Assembly: GCA_001647635.1 (NCBI GenBank)
Contig: CP014761.1
Coordinates: 2,666,001 to 2,730,000 of the forward strand
DNA from: Leifsonia xyli
Lineage (GTDB): Bacteria > Actinomycetota > Actinomycetes > Actinomycetales > Microbacteriaceae
DNA: 64,000 nt
Reading direction: 5' to 3'
Shown here: positions 45,279 to 53,427 of the stretch, piece by piece
Position numbering within the stretch: position 1 is the first letter of the stretch
Layout of the letters: the number at the start of each line of letters is the position of its first letter
The notes under the pieces: model-generated
What the model was told of the DNA's origin: nothing
Databases searched by the model: none
Seen by the model: only the letters and a program-made list of their open reading frames with translations
Made by a program: the position numbers and the translations under genes

Positions 45279-45309
45279 GTTGAAAAACAACCAAAGTGTG
45301 TCTTAGAAT
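45278..45309 (+). promoter_or_regulatory. Promoter with overlapping inverted repeat ahead of the C-glycoside operon
   Basis: TTGAAA (45280-45285) and TAGAAT (45304-45309) are spaced by 18 bases and make a reasonable sigma-70-type promoter. The -35 box lies inside the inverted repeat GGTTG-AAAAA-CAACC (45278-45292), so a bound repressor would block it. The repeat shares its arm words with the TetR/GH78 site at 41646-41665, which suggests one regulator for both. The leader to the MFS start would be about 90 bases. Confidence 0.55.
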
Positions 45310-45405
45310 GGCAATGACGTCGGGGCTTCGGCCCGTTCCTCACCGCGATGTCGCGGCGAGGGCACAAACCGTCGCGTCGATCCCCCGATCGTTCGGGTCT
45401 CGCGT

Positions 45406-46899
45406 ATGCCGCTCTCGCCAGTGAGGTTCCGTCTCCTCGTCATCTCCCTCCTCGTCGTCTCGTTCCTCGGGGCGCTCGACAACACCGTGGTCAGCACGGC
45501 GATCGCCACGGTCGCCGGGCAGCTCGGCGCGCTCGAGCACATGAGCTGGATCGTCGTCGGCTACACGCTGGCGAGCACGGTCCTCCTTCCGGTGCTCGGC
45601 AAGCTCGGCGACCGGATCGGGCCCCGCGCCGTGTTCCTCGCGTCCGTCGTCGTCTTCATCGTCTCGTCGGTCGCTTGCGGTTTCGCGAACGGCATCACCT
45701 GGCTGATCGTCGCCCGCGTGGTGCAGGGGATGAGCTCGGCCGGCCTGCAGCTGATGTCGCAGACGATCATCGCCGAGACCACGACGCCGAGGCAGCGGCC
45801 CAAGTACCTCGCGATCATCGGGGCCGCCTTCCCGGTGGCCATCCTCGTCGGCCCGGTGCTCGGCGGTGTCATCACCGACTACTGGGGCTGGCCCTGGGTG
45901 TTCTGGATCAACGCCCCGGTCGGGCTGGTCGCCCTCGTGCTCGCGCTCGTCGCCGTGCCGCACATCGAGCCCGGCCGCGCGGGGCGGTTCGACCTGGCGG
46001 GGACGATCGCGCTCACGATCGGGCTCGTCGCGCTCGTGCTCGCGGTGACCGCGGTCGGCGACGGCTCCCAGGCGGCCGTGACCGTGATCGAGTTCGCGAT
46101 CGCCGCCGTCGCGCTGACCGCCTTCTTCGTCATCGAGACCCGGGTCGCCGAGCCGCTGGTTCCGCTCCACCACTTCCGCAACCGGACGGTGGCGACCGGC
46201 ACCGTCATCTCGGCCATCGTCGGCGTCGGGTTGTTCTCGATCACGGCGTATCTACCCACCTACTTCCAGATGGCGTACCGGACGACGGCGACGGTGTCGG
46301 GCCTGGTGCCGATCGCGACGGTGTTCGGGATGCTCGTCAGCAACCTCGCGACGGGCTGGCTCGTCAGCCGCACCGGCCACTACCGCGTCTATCCGCTCAT
46401 CGGCACCGCCCTCGGGGCGGCAGGCCTCGCCGCGATGGCGCTGCTCCCGGCCGGGTCCCCGTTGTGGGCGCCCACCGTGGCGATGGCCGTCGTCGGCCTC
46501 GGCACGGGAGCGTTCATGAGCCTCATCGTCGCCGTTGTCCAGAGCGCCGTCCCGCGCAGCGAGACGGGGACGATCACGGCAACCACGAATCTCGTCCGCC
46601 AGGTGGGCGCCACGGTCGCCACCGCCCTCATCGGAGGGATCATCGGCACGAGCGTCATCGCGCTGCTCCCGGCCGGACTGGACGCCGCCACCCTCACGCC
46701 GGCCGTGGTGCACGCACAGGATGCTGCGGCGCAGGAGCAGATCGCGCAGGCGTACCACGGCGTCTTCGTGCCGCTCTTCGTCGCGCTCGCCGCGACCTAT
46801 CTCGTCGGGGTGGCGGCGTCCATCCTGCTCCCGAACAGCCGGCTGTCCGACGACCGCGTCACGGCGCCGGACGCCGAACCGGCATCCCTCACCACCTGA
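45406..46899 (+). CDS. MFS transporter, DHA2 (14-helix) family
   Basis: This 497-residue major facilitator has the N-terminal motif FLGALDNTVVSTAIATVAGQ (motif D1 region of drug:proton antiporters) and LGKLGDRIGPRAVFLAS (motif A) with about 14 hydrophobic segments. Members of the EmrB/QacA group are mostly exporters, though some move metabolites. It is the first gene of the C-glycoside cluster and precedes the GMC oxidase by 25 bases. It might import glycosides or export toxic aglycones; the family favours export. The ATG at 45406 lacks a good ribosome site. Confidence 0.9.
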   Translation: MPLSPVRFRLLVISLLVVSFLGALDNTVVSTAIATVAGQLGALEHMSWIVVGYTLASTVLLPVLGKLGDRIGPRAVFLASVVVFIVSSVACGFANGITWLIVARVVQGMSSAGLQLMSQTIIAETTTPRQRPKYLAIIGAAFPVAILVGPVLGGVITDYWGWPWVFWINAPVGLVALVLALVAVPHIEPGRAGRFDLAGTIALTIGLVALVLAVTAVGDGSQAAVTVIEFAIAAVALTAFFVIETRVAEPLVPLHHFRNRTVATGTVISAIVGVGLFSITAYLPTYFQMAYRTTATVSGLVPIATVFGMLVSNLATGWLVSRTGHYRVYPLIGTALGAAGLAAMALLPAGSPLWAPTVAMAVVGLGTGAFMSLIVAVVQSAVPRSETGTITATTNLVRQVGATVATALIGGIIGTSVIALLPAGLDAATLTPAVVHAQDAAAQEQIAQAYHGVFVPLFVALAATYLVGVAASILLPNSRLSDDRVTAPDAEPASLTT

Positions 46900-46924
46900 A
46901 CACCGCACCGCACAGGAGACCAGC

Positions 46925-48529
46925 ATGAGCACCACACCGGACACGACCGTCGCCGTCGTCGGGAGCGGCCCGATCGGATCCGCCTACGCCCGACTGCTGC
47001 TCGAGGCGCTGCCCGGCGCCCGCGTCGTGATGCTCGAGGCGGGACCGCAGCTCACCGCCATCGCCGGCGAGAACGTGCGCAACATCCCCGACCCGGACGA
47101 GAAGGAGCGGGCGCGCGAGCGGTCGCAGGGCCCGCAGGCGGGCGCGTTCCGCGAGTCGCTCGGCATCCCGTCCTCTGTCGTGGTGGAGGGGATGTTCACC
47201 GCCCGCGGCGGGACGCACCTCCTCGACTTCGGCGGCCCGGGGTCGGCCCACGCGGAGAGCTTCCCGGCGGCCGCCGCCTCCACCAACGTCGGCGGGATGG
47301 GCGCGCACTGGACGGGCGCGACGCCCAGCCCGGCGTTCAGCGAGCGCATCCCGTTCATCCCCGACGAGGAGTGGGACGACCTCCTCGCCGAGGCCGGCCG
47401 GCTGCTGCACGTGCAGACCGCGGCGTTCGCCGACTCGGCGATCGGCGAGGCGATCCGGTCGCTGCTGGCGGAGGAGTTCGCGGGCGAGCTGCCCGAGGGC
47501 TACGGGCCGAGCACGCTGCCGGTCGCGGGCGACCCCCAGCCCGACGGCACGATGCGCTGGGCGGGTGCCGACACGGTCCTCGGACCGCTGCTCGACCCCG
47601 CGAGTCCTCTCGCCGAGCGGTTCGAGCTGCGCGACCTCTCGCTGGTGCGACGCGTCGAGCACGCCGACGGCCGCGCGACCGGCGTCACCGTCGAGGACCT
47701 GCGCACGCACGAGGTCTACGAGCTGGATGCGGACCTCGTCGTCGTCGGCGCCGACGCCTTCCGCTCGCCGCAGCTGCTCTGGGCGTCGGGTATCCGCCCG
47801 CGGGCGCTCGGGCACTACCTGACCGAGCATCCGGTCGTGATCTCCACCGTCGCCCTCGACGGCGAGCGGATGGGCCGGTTCGCGACCGAGGAGGACCTCG
47901 CGCAGGAGCACGCCCGCCGTGCCGTCAATCCGGCCGATCCGGTGGCCGCGGTGAACCGCATCCCCTTCTCGGAGCCCGCTCACCCGTTCTCGCTGCAGGT
48001 GATGTACGTCGAGACTCCGCCGTTCCCCCTCGACCCGCAGCACCCGGCGGCCGGCAACCGGTGGGGCTACGTGAACATGGGCTACGGGATGCGCAAGCAC
48101 CCTCGCTTCGAGGACGCGGTCACCTTCGACGACAGCGAGCCCGATTACCGGGGCTTCCCGAACATGACGATCACGTACGCGCTCACCGGCGCCGAGCAGG
48201 CGGAGATCGCCGAGGCGACCGAGCGCCTGCGCCGCGCCGGCAACGCGTTGGGGACGTTCGTCGCCGAGCCGCGGCTGCTGCCGAACGGATCCAGCCTCCA
48301 CTTCCAGGGCACCATGCGCCTCGGCGAGGACGACGACGGCACCTCCGTCGCCGACCCGTACTCGCGGGTGTGGGGCTACGAGAACCTGGTTGTCGGCGGC
48401 AACGCGCTGATCCCGACCGCCACCGCCATGAACCCCACGCTGATGAGCGTCGCGATCGCCGTCCGCGGAGCCCGCGAAGCCGCCCGCCGGCTGACCGCCG
48501 CCGCCGAGACGGCCGAGATCGCACACTGA
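46925..48529 (+). CDS. GMC-family FAD oxidoreductase, C-glycoside 3-oxidase-like (CarA/pyranose oxidase type)
   Basis: This 534-residue flavoenzyme has the N-terminal FAD motif VVGSGPIGSAYARLLLEA (about residues 10-27) and the GMC C-terminal domain with the catalytic pair H459 in SSLHFQGTMRLG and N503 in PTATAMNPTLM. It resembles pyranose oxidases, and among these the bacterial C-glycoside 3-oxidases such as CarA of Microbacterium, which oxidise the sugar C3 hydroxyl of C-glycosides so that the C-C bond can be cleaved. The genes for both subunits of a C-deglycosidase follow directly, which strongly supports this role. No signal peptide. The ATG follows CAGGAGACC. The alternative is an oxidase of O-glycosides or free sugar. 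Confidence 0.85.
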   Translation: MSTTPDTTVAVVGSGPIGSAYARLLLEALPGARVVMLEAGPQLTAIAGENVRNIPDPDEKERARERSQGPQAGAFRESLGIPSSVVVEGMFTARGGTHLLDFGGPGSAHAESFPAAAASTNVGGMGAHWTGATPSPAFSERIPFIPDEEWDDLLAEAGRLLHVQTAAFADSAIGEAIRSLLAEEFAGELPEGYGPSTLPVAGDPQPDGTMRWAGADTVLGPLLDPASPLAERFELRDLSLVRRVEHADGRATGVTVEDLRTHEVYELDADLVVVGADAFRSPQLLWASGIRPRALGHYLTEHPVVISTVALDGERMGRFATEEDLAQEHARRAVNPADPVAAVNRIPFSEPAHPFSLQVMYVETPPFPLDPQHPAAGNRWGYVNMGYGMRKHPRFEDAVTFDDSEPDYRGFPNMTITYALTGAEQAEIAEATERLRRAGNALGTFVAEPRLLPNGSSLHFQGTMRLGEDDDGTSVADPYSRVWGYENLVVGGNALIPTATAMNPTLMSVAIAVRGAREAARRLTAAAETAEIAH

Positions 48530-48558
48530 GCACACCCCGAGATCTGAGGAGGATCGAA

Positions 48559-48960
48559 ATGCTCGAAGAACAGTTGATACAGACGGCGGGTTTCCGCAAC
48601 GTCGGACCGGAGGGCGCGCGCACGGGCTTCCAGCTCCGGGTGCGCAGCCCGTACTACCGGGGCCTGTGGGCGGATCTCATCGAAAAGCCGACGGTGACCG
48701 TCGACGGTGAGCGCTTCGACGGCGAGACCATCCGCTGGACGCTGCCGGCCGGCGAGTTCTCGTTCGGCGAGCTGCAGGAGTCGACCGACGCGCGCTGGCC
48801 CCTGGGGCACGCGGCCACGCTCACGGTGCCCCGCGAGGGCGGGCTCTCCCGCGGCATCCACGACGTCACGCTCGAGCTGCGGCTGCGGATGTCGTACATC
48901 CCGGAGGAGCTGCAGCCGTCGATCTGGACCGCGTCGCGGAAGGCGGTGATCGTACTGTGA
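48559..48960 (+). CDS. C-glycoside deglycosidase beta subunit (CGDB/DUF6379)
   Basis: This 133-residue beta-rich protein is the small subunit of bacterial C-glycoside deglycosidases (CarC or DgpC/B-type), formerly DUF6379. It starts MLEEQLIQTAGFRNVGPEGA and contains FQLRVRSPYYRGLWADLIEK, TVTVDGERFDG and a closing HDVTLELRLRMSYIPEEL. In known systems the beta subunit packs on the TIM-barrel alpha subunit and completes the active site that cleaves 3-oxo-C-glycosides. An AGGAGG site precedes the ATG, and its stop overlaps the alpha-subunit start (GTGA), so stoichiometric production is likely. The related N-terminal domain of the gene at 49889 is a second copy. Confidence 0.85.
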   Translation: MLEEQLIQTAGFRNVGPEGARTGFQLRVRSPYYRGLWADLIEKPTVTVDGERFDGETIRWTLPAGEFSFGELQESTDARWPLGHAATLTVPREGGLSRGIHDVTLELRLRMSYIPEELQPSIWTASRKAVIVL

Positions 48961-49886
48961 CTACGGAACACGCAGGGACCACCGACGACCTGCCCTTCGG
49001 CCTCGGCGTCTCGCTGTACTCGTACACCGACGACATCGGCGTCACCATGACGGTCGAGGAGTGCATCGAGGATGTCGCCGACCTCGGCGCCTCCGGCATC
49101 GAGATCCTCGGCGAGGGCCATATCCAGGACTACCCGAACCCGTCGACCGCGTGGATCGACGCGTGGCACGCGCGGACCGAGCGGCTGGGCCTCACGCCCA
49201 CGCTGTACGGCTCGTGGATCGACACCCGGCGGTTCCCGGGCCGTGACATGACGGCGGCCGAAGGCGCCGCGCAGCTGGAGCTCGACCTGCGCCTCGCCTC
49301 CCGGCTCGGCTTCTCGTTCGTCCGGCCGAAGATCGGCGTCATCTCGGAGGACCTGCGGGTCGACCCGATCTGGCAGGAGGCCGTCGAGCGCAACCTGCAG
49401 CTCGCCGCAGACCTCGACATCGTGATCTGCCCCGAGATCCACTGGCCGACCGTCATCAAGTCCCCGGTCGTGGAGGAGTACGTGGCGTTCAAGGAGCGCA
49501 CCGGCTCGGATCACTTCGGGCTGCTCATCGACACCGGCGTCTTCGAGCTGTCGTCGTACCCGCGGCGAGGCGGCAGCGCGTCGTTCCGGATGGGCGACGG
49601 GACCGCCCGGCCCCCGGTGGTGCCGTTCGTGCCCGTGTCGGACCTCGCGGACGTGATGGAGCACACGGTCTACTTCCAGGCCAAGTTCTACGAGGTGGAC
49701 GACGAGCTCGTCGACCACTACATCCCCTGGCGGGAGATCATCGACGTCGTCGTCGACTCCGGGTACACCGGGTGGCTGTCGAGCGAGTACGAGGGGCACC
49801 ACGAGCCCTACCGCGCGCCCGACCAGCTTCGCCGCCAGCACGCCCTCATCCGCACCATCGCGGCCGAACGCGCCGGAAGGAGCTGA
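48957..49886 (+). CDS. C-glycoside deglycosidase alpha subunit (TIM-barrel, metal dependent)
   Basis: This 309-residue protein has the sugar phosphate isomerase/epimerase barrel and matches the alpha subunits of C-deglycosidases. Motifs include FGLGVSLYSYTDDIGVTMTV at the N terminus, GIEILGEGHIQDYPNPS, the metal-site candidates in IVICPEIHWPTVIKS (E and H) and in LLIDTGVF (D), QAKFYEVDDELVDHY, and GWLSSEYEGHHEPY, whose glutamates complete a typical metal centre. GTG start inside the beta-subunit stop. It should act with the beta subunit on the 3-keto product of the GMC oxidase and release the aglycone. A plain isomerase is the alternative, but the beta partner argues against it. Confidence 0.85.
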   Translation: MTTEHAGTTDDLPFGLGVSLYSYTDDIGVTMTVEECIEDVADLGASGIEILGEGHIQDYPNPSTAWIDAWHARTERLGLTPTLYGSWIDTRRFPGRDMTAAEGAAQLELDLRLASRLGFSFVRPKIGVISEDLRVDPIWQEAVERNLQLAADLDIVICPEIHWPTVIKSPVVEEYVAFKERTGSDHFGLLIDTGVFELSSYPRRGGSASFRMGDGTARPPVVPFVPVSDLADVMEHTVYFQAKFYEVDDELVDHYIPWREIIDVVVDSGYTGWLSSEYEGHHEPYRAPDQLRRQHALIRTIAAERAGRS

Positions 49887-49888
49887 TC

Positions 49889-51370
49889 ATGCCCAACGGG
49901 CTCATCGACGACGCGAGCCTGCGCGTCCACCCGGACGGCCTCGCGCTCTCGCTCACCATCCCGTGGTACCGCAGCCTGTGGCTGTCGTCGGTCACGACGC
50001 TGCGGCTGACCCTCGACGGCGCGGAGGTGCCGGAGGAGGACCTCGCGTTCGAGCTGGACGGCGTGCGCTACGCGATCCCGGACCTTCCGCAGCAGAGCGA
50101 CGTGCTCTGGTACCTGCAGTCGCATCCGTTGCTGATCGTCCGCCGGGACCCGGCCGTCGCGCTGGGCGAGACGCACGAGGTCGAGCTGCATGGCGAGCTC
50201 CGGCTGCCGTACATGCAGATCGCCCCGGGAGCCGACGGCGGTCCGGGCGTGTACGTGCCGAACGTCGTGCACCAGCGGCTCACCCTCAGCGCCGGTGACC
50301 GCGACGCGACGCCGCCCGCCCTCGCGACGGAGGTGCCGCCGGCACCTGCGGCGACCGACGAGGACCCGTTCCGGCTCGGCCTCACCCTCTACTCGGCGAG
50401 TGCGGAGTTTCGGGCCGGGTGGTACGACTTCGACGGCCTGCTCGACCGGGTCGCCGAGCTCGGCATCGGGCCGGGCATCGAGATCGTCGCGTCCCAGATG
50501 CTCCCGGCCTACCCGGCGCTCTCCGACGAGTTCGTCTCGAAATGGCGGGCCGCCTTCGACCGGCACGGCTTCGACGCCAGCTCGTTCGGCGCGAACCTCG
50601 ACATGGGCAAGCGCCGCGACCGCGACATGACCCCCGACGAGGAGTTCGAGGTCAGCGAGCTGCTGTTCCGGGATGCGAAGACGCTGGGCTTCCCGCTGGT
50701 GCGCATCCAATCGGCGAAGCCCGAGCTGCTGCGGCGGCTCCTGCCCGTCGCGGAGGAGCTCGAGCTGAAGCTGGCCTACGAGATCCACGCTCCGATGGGC
50801 CCGAACTCGCCCGAGATCATGAAGGTGCGCGACGTCTACGCCGAGCTCGACTCCCCGCTGCTCGGCTTCGTCGCCGACTTCTCCTCGACGATGCACAGCA
50901 TGTCGCCCACGCTGCTGCGCGCGGTGAGCCGCGCCGGGCTCGACGACGAGGGTGTGCAGCGCCTGCAGGACATCTGGGCGACGGACGCGCCCATGCGCGC
51001 GCGTCAGGAGGAGTTCATCCAGTACCTGCGCGGCCGCGACTTCGACCCCGGCCGGCTCGGCGCCTTCGCCCGTCTCGCGTTCAACATGCACGGACACGTC
51101 GACCCGCACGAGTGGGCGGACATCATGCCGCAGATCCTTCATGTGCACGCCAAGTTCTACGACATCGACGAGCGCGGCCAGGAGCCGGCGATCGACTACC
51201 CGGAGCTCGTCCGCATCTTCGTCGAGGGCGGCTACCGCGGCTACTGGTCGAGCGAGTGGGAGGGCCACGCCTTCGCGGAGCTCGGCGAGGTCGACCCGCT
51301 GCTGCTGGTGCGGAAGCAGCACGACCTCATCCGGGCGAGCATGCGGGCGCTGCAGCCCGCAGGACGGTAG
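49889..51370 (+). CDS. Fused C-glycoside deglycosidase: beta-like domain joined to alpha-like TIM barrel
   Basis: This 493-residue protein joins two parts that are separate genes just upstream. Residues about 1-140 align with the CGD beta subunit: ALSLTIPWYRSLWLSSVTTL matches the SPYYRGLWADLIEK region, and HEVELHGELRLPYMQI matches HDVTLELRLRMSYIP. A linker of about 25 residues rich in alanine and proline follows (ATEVPPAPAATDED, near 150-165). Residues about 167-493 are an alpha-like barrel with FRLGLTLYSASAEFRAGWYD, LAYEIHAPMGPNSPEI (metal-site E and H), FVADFSS, VHAKFYDIDERGQEPAIDYP and GYWSSEWEGHAF. Metal-ligand candidates are kept, so it is probably active, perhaps on another C-glycoside. 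AAGGAG precedes the ATG. Confidence 0.82.
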   Translation: MPNGLIDDASLRVHPDGLALSLTIPWYRSLWLSSVTTLRLTLDGAEVPEEDLAFELDGVRYAIPDLPQQSDVLWYLQSHPLLIVRRDPAVALGETHEVELHGELRLPYMQIAPGADGGPGVYVPNVVHQRLTLSAGDRDATPPALATEVPPAPAATDEDPFRLGLTLYSASAEFRAGWYDFDGLLDRVAELGIGPGIEIVASQMLPAYPALSDEFVSKWRAAFDRHGFDASSFGANLDMGKRRDRDMTPDEEFEVSELLFRDAKTLGFPLVRIQSAKPELLRRLLPVAEELELKLAYEIHAPMGPNSPEIMKVRDVYAELDSPLLGFVADFSSTMHSMSPTLLRAVSRAGLDDEGVQRLQDIWATDAPMRARQEEFIQYLRGRDFDPGRLGAFARLAFNMHGHVDPHEWADIMPQILHVHAKFYDIDERGQEPAIDYPELVRIFVEGGYRGYWSSEWEGHAFAELGEVDPLLLVRKQHDLIRASMRALQPAGR

Positions 51371-51380
51371 CGGGGCGCCG

Positions 51381-52297
51381 ATGACCGATGTGCAGCTCAG
51401 CGACCTGCGGACCATGCCGCTGCCGGACACGCTCGCCTGGCTGCGCGAGCACGGCGAGCCGGCGGACCCGCGGCCGGGAATCGACACGGCGTCGCTGCGA
51501 CGGCGCTTCCCGCGGCTCGCGCATGTGCGCACTCGCGACCTGGTCGTGGAGGCGCCGAGCGGACCGCAGCCCGCTCGGCTGTACCGCGACGACACGGTCG
51601 CGCCCAGCGGAGCGGCGCTGGTCTGGGCGCACGGTGGCGGATTCATCGGCGGTCATCTCGACATGCCGGAGTCGAACTGGGTGGCGCTGGAGCTGGCTGC
51701 ACGGGGCATCCCGTCGCTGGCCGTCGACTACACGAAATGCCTCGGGACGTCCATTATCCCGTGCCGTCCGACGACGTCCTCGCCGCCTGGCAGTTCGCGG
51801 TGGCGAACAGCGCCGAACTTCTCGGGGTCGGACCCGACGAGCTGCTCCTCGGCGGCGCGAGCGCGGGCGGCAACCTGACCGCGGGCGTTGTCGCGCGACT
51901 CCGCGACGCGGGGAAGCCGCTGCCGGCCGGCCTGATCCTGGTCTACCCGGCGCTCGACCCGGACGGTGCGCATCCGGGCGCGGCTCCCGACCCGGACTCC
52001 CCGTTCGCCCGGCTCTCGGTGAACTACGCCGGGTCGGCCCGCGCCCTGCAGAACCCGTACGCCTTCCCGGGCCTGGGCTCCGTCGGCGGCTTCCCGCCGA
52101 CCCTCGTCGTGGTGAGCGAGAAGGACGGGCTGCGGCCCTCCGGCGAGACGTTCGCACAACGACTGGTGCGGGCGGGGCGCGACGCCACCCTCCATCTGGA
52201 GCCGGACGCCGACCACGGGCACATCGACGAGCCGTCGGATCCGGCCGCCCTCCGGACGATCGAGGCGATCGCGGACTGGGTCCGCGGCCGCGCCTGA
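51381..52297 (+). pseudogene. Alpha/beta hydrolase (HSL/acetyl esterase type) with a one-base frameshift
   Basis: The reading frame from ATG 51381 encodes the first half of an esterase of the hormone-sensitive lipase group, with the oxyanion motif VWAHGGGFIGG near residue 76. It stays in frame to VDYTKCLG and then shifts at ggg 51744-51746; adding one G restores DVHYPVPSDDVLAAWQFA and the remainder to 52297. The second half holds the nucleophile in LLLGGASAGGNL, the acid in VVVSEKDGLRP and the base in DADHGHIDE. A deletion in a G run could be real, reversible slippage or a sequencing error. As last gene of the C-glycoside operon it might hydrolyse ester groups on plant phenolics. Intact length would be about 305 residues. 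Confidence 0.8.
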
Positions 52298-52308
52298 CTC
52301 AGGCGCGG
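52288..52308. terminator. Palindrome at the junction of two convergent genes
   Basis: CCGCGCCTGA (52288-52297) and TCAGGCGCGG (52299-52308) are perfect complements around one base. Both convergent stop codons lie in it, so the last codons of the hydrolase and the LysR gene form the arms. It could end transcription from both sides, though no T run follows. Confidence 0.5.
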
Positions 52309-53234
52309 ACGCCGGCGGCGACGATGCGGCCCGCCTCCTCGAAGAGGCCGCGCATCCACGTGTGCTCGGGGTCGTGGGTGTGCACGGGATGCCACCACAG
52401 AGCGTTCATGATCGGCGTCGGCTCGAACGGGAGGCCGACGACGCGCACCGCGCCCGCCTGCTGGGCCAGCGGCACCAGCGCCCGATGGATGATACCGACG
52501 CGCCCGGTGCCGGCGATGAAGTGGGGGATGGCGAGGAAGCTCTCGACCACGACCTCCACGTTCGGCTCGATGCCGAGCTGCTGAACCTGGCGTTCGGCCG
52601 ACGTGAAGGCCGAGCGGGACTGGTAGTTCATCACCCAGGGCAGCGTGGACAGCTCCTCGCGCGACAGTGTGTCGCCCACCGTGTCGTTCGTCTCGGCGAC
52701 GATCGCGGCCCATTCGTCCTGCCACAGGTCGACGAACGGCAGCTCGGTCAGGAAGCCGTGGGGGATGACCATGCCGTCGACCGACCGGAGCCGGTTCGCC
52801 GCATCCTCGACCACGGTCGGGTTGTGGAGCATGAAGCGGAAGTGGACACCCGGCGCCTGCTGCGCGGCCAGCTCGGAGACCACGCGCCCGATGGTGGTGA
52901 AGCCGTAGTCGGACCCGAAGATGGAGAACTGGCGCACCGACTCCGACGGGTCCCACGCCGCCTGGCTCTCGAACACGCGGCGCGCGGCCTCCAGCGCGAT
53001 GGTCGTGTGGTCCGCCAGCCGCAGGGCGAGCGGCGTCAGCTCGTACGTGTTGCCCCGGCGGGCGAGAATCGGGTCGTTGAAGTGGATGCGGAGCCGCGAG
53101 AGCGACGCGCTGAGGGCCGGTTGGCTCAGCCGGAGCCGTTCGGCGGCGCGCGTGACGCTGCGCTCGGTGAGCAGCGCGTCGAGGGCGATCAGCAGGTTCA
53201 GATCGAGCCGCGACATCAGCGGATAGTCGGTCAC
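52299..53234 (-). CDS. LysR family transcriptional regulator
   Basis: This 311-residue regulator has the winged helix-turn-helix near residues 9-68 (NLLIALDALLTERSVTRAAE, then SQPALSASLSRLRIHFNDPI) and a periplasmic-binding-like effector domain from about 95. The FHF/NodD-like branch is suggested by LRIHFNDPILARRGNTYELT. It begins with GTG (ATG six codons later is an alternative). It is divergent from the binding-protein gene of the sugar transport operon, with a typical LysR box between, so it probably activates that operon in the presence of a sugar or phenolic effector. Confidence 0.92.
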   Translation of the reverse strand: MTDYPLMSRLDLNLLIALDALLTERSVTRAAERLRLSQPALSASLSRLRIHFNDPILARRGNTYELTPLALRLADHTTIALEAARRVFESQAAWDPSESVRQFSIFGSDYGFTTIGRVVSELAAQQAPGVHFRFMLHNPTVVEDAANRLRSVDGMVIPHGFLTELPFVDLWQDEWAAIVAETNDTVGDTLSREELSTLPWVMNYQSRSAFTSAERQVQQLGIEPNVEVVVESFLAIPHFIAGTGRVGIIHRALVPLAQQAGAVRVVGLPFEPTPIMNALWWHPVHTHDPEHTWMRGLFEEAGRIVAAGVRA

Positions 53235-53298
53235 GACGGTGTGATCCTTTCCGACGAGGGCCAGGCGATCTCACTATAACGAGTCGGGTATCGACCTA

Positions 53299-53341
53299 GC
53301 TTATGTCTGGGATAAGCAGAAGGCGCGTTGTTTATCTGCTT
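53299..53341. promoter_or_regulatory. LysR-type binding region with two inverted repeats
   Basis: GCTTAT (53299-53304) and ATAAGC (53312-53317) are perfect arms around seven bases, which fits the T-N11-A LysR box. A second repeat, AAGCAGA (53314-53320) with TCTGCTT (53335-53341), begins within the first one. The region lies between the divergent LysR and binding-protein genes, where recognition and activation sites are expected. Confidence 0.7.
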
Positions 53342-53427
53342 TAGCGCTGCGACACTCAAATGGCACCCGGAGGTCGGCGCAGTCGCCGCCCTCGCCGACA
53401 ACGAAGTCTTGGAAGAGGTCAAACCCG

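Noticed and set aside
48957..51370. Calling the two TIM-barrel genes inositol or xylose isomerases
   Set aside because: The adjacent CGD beta subunit, the beta-like domain in the fusion and the pyranose-oxidase-like gene fit C-deglycosidases much better.
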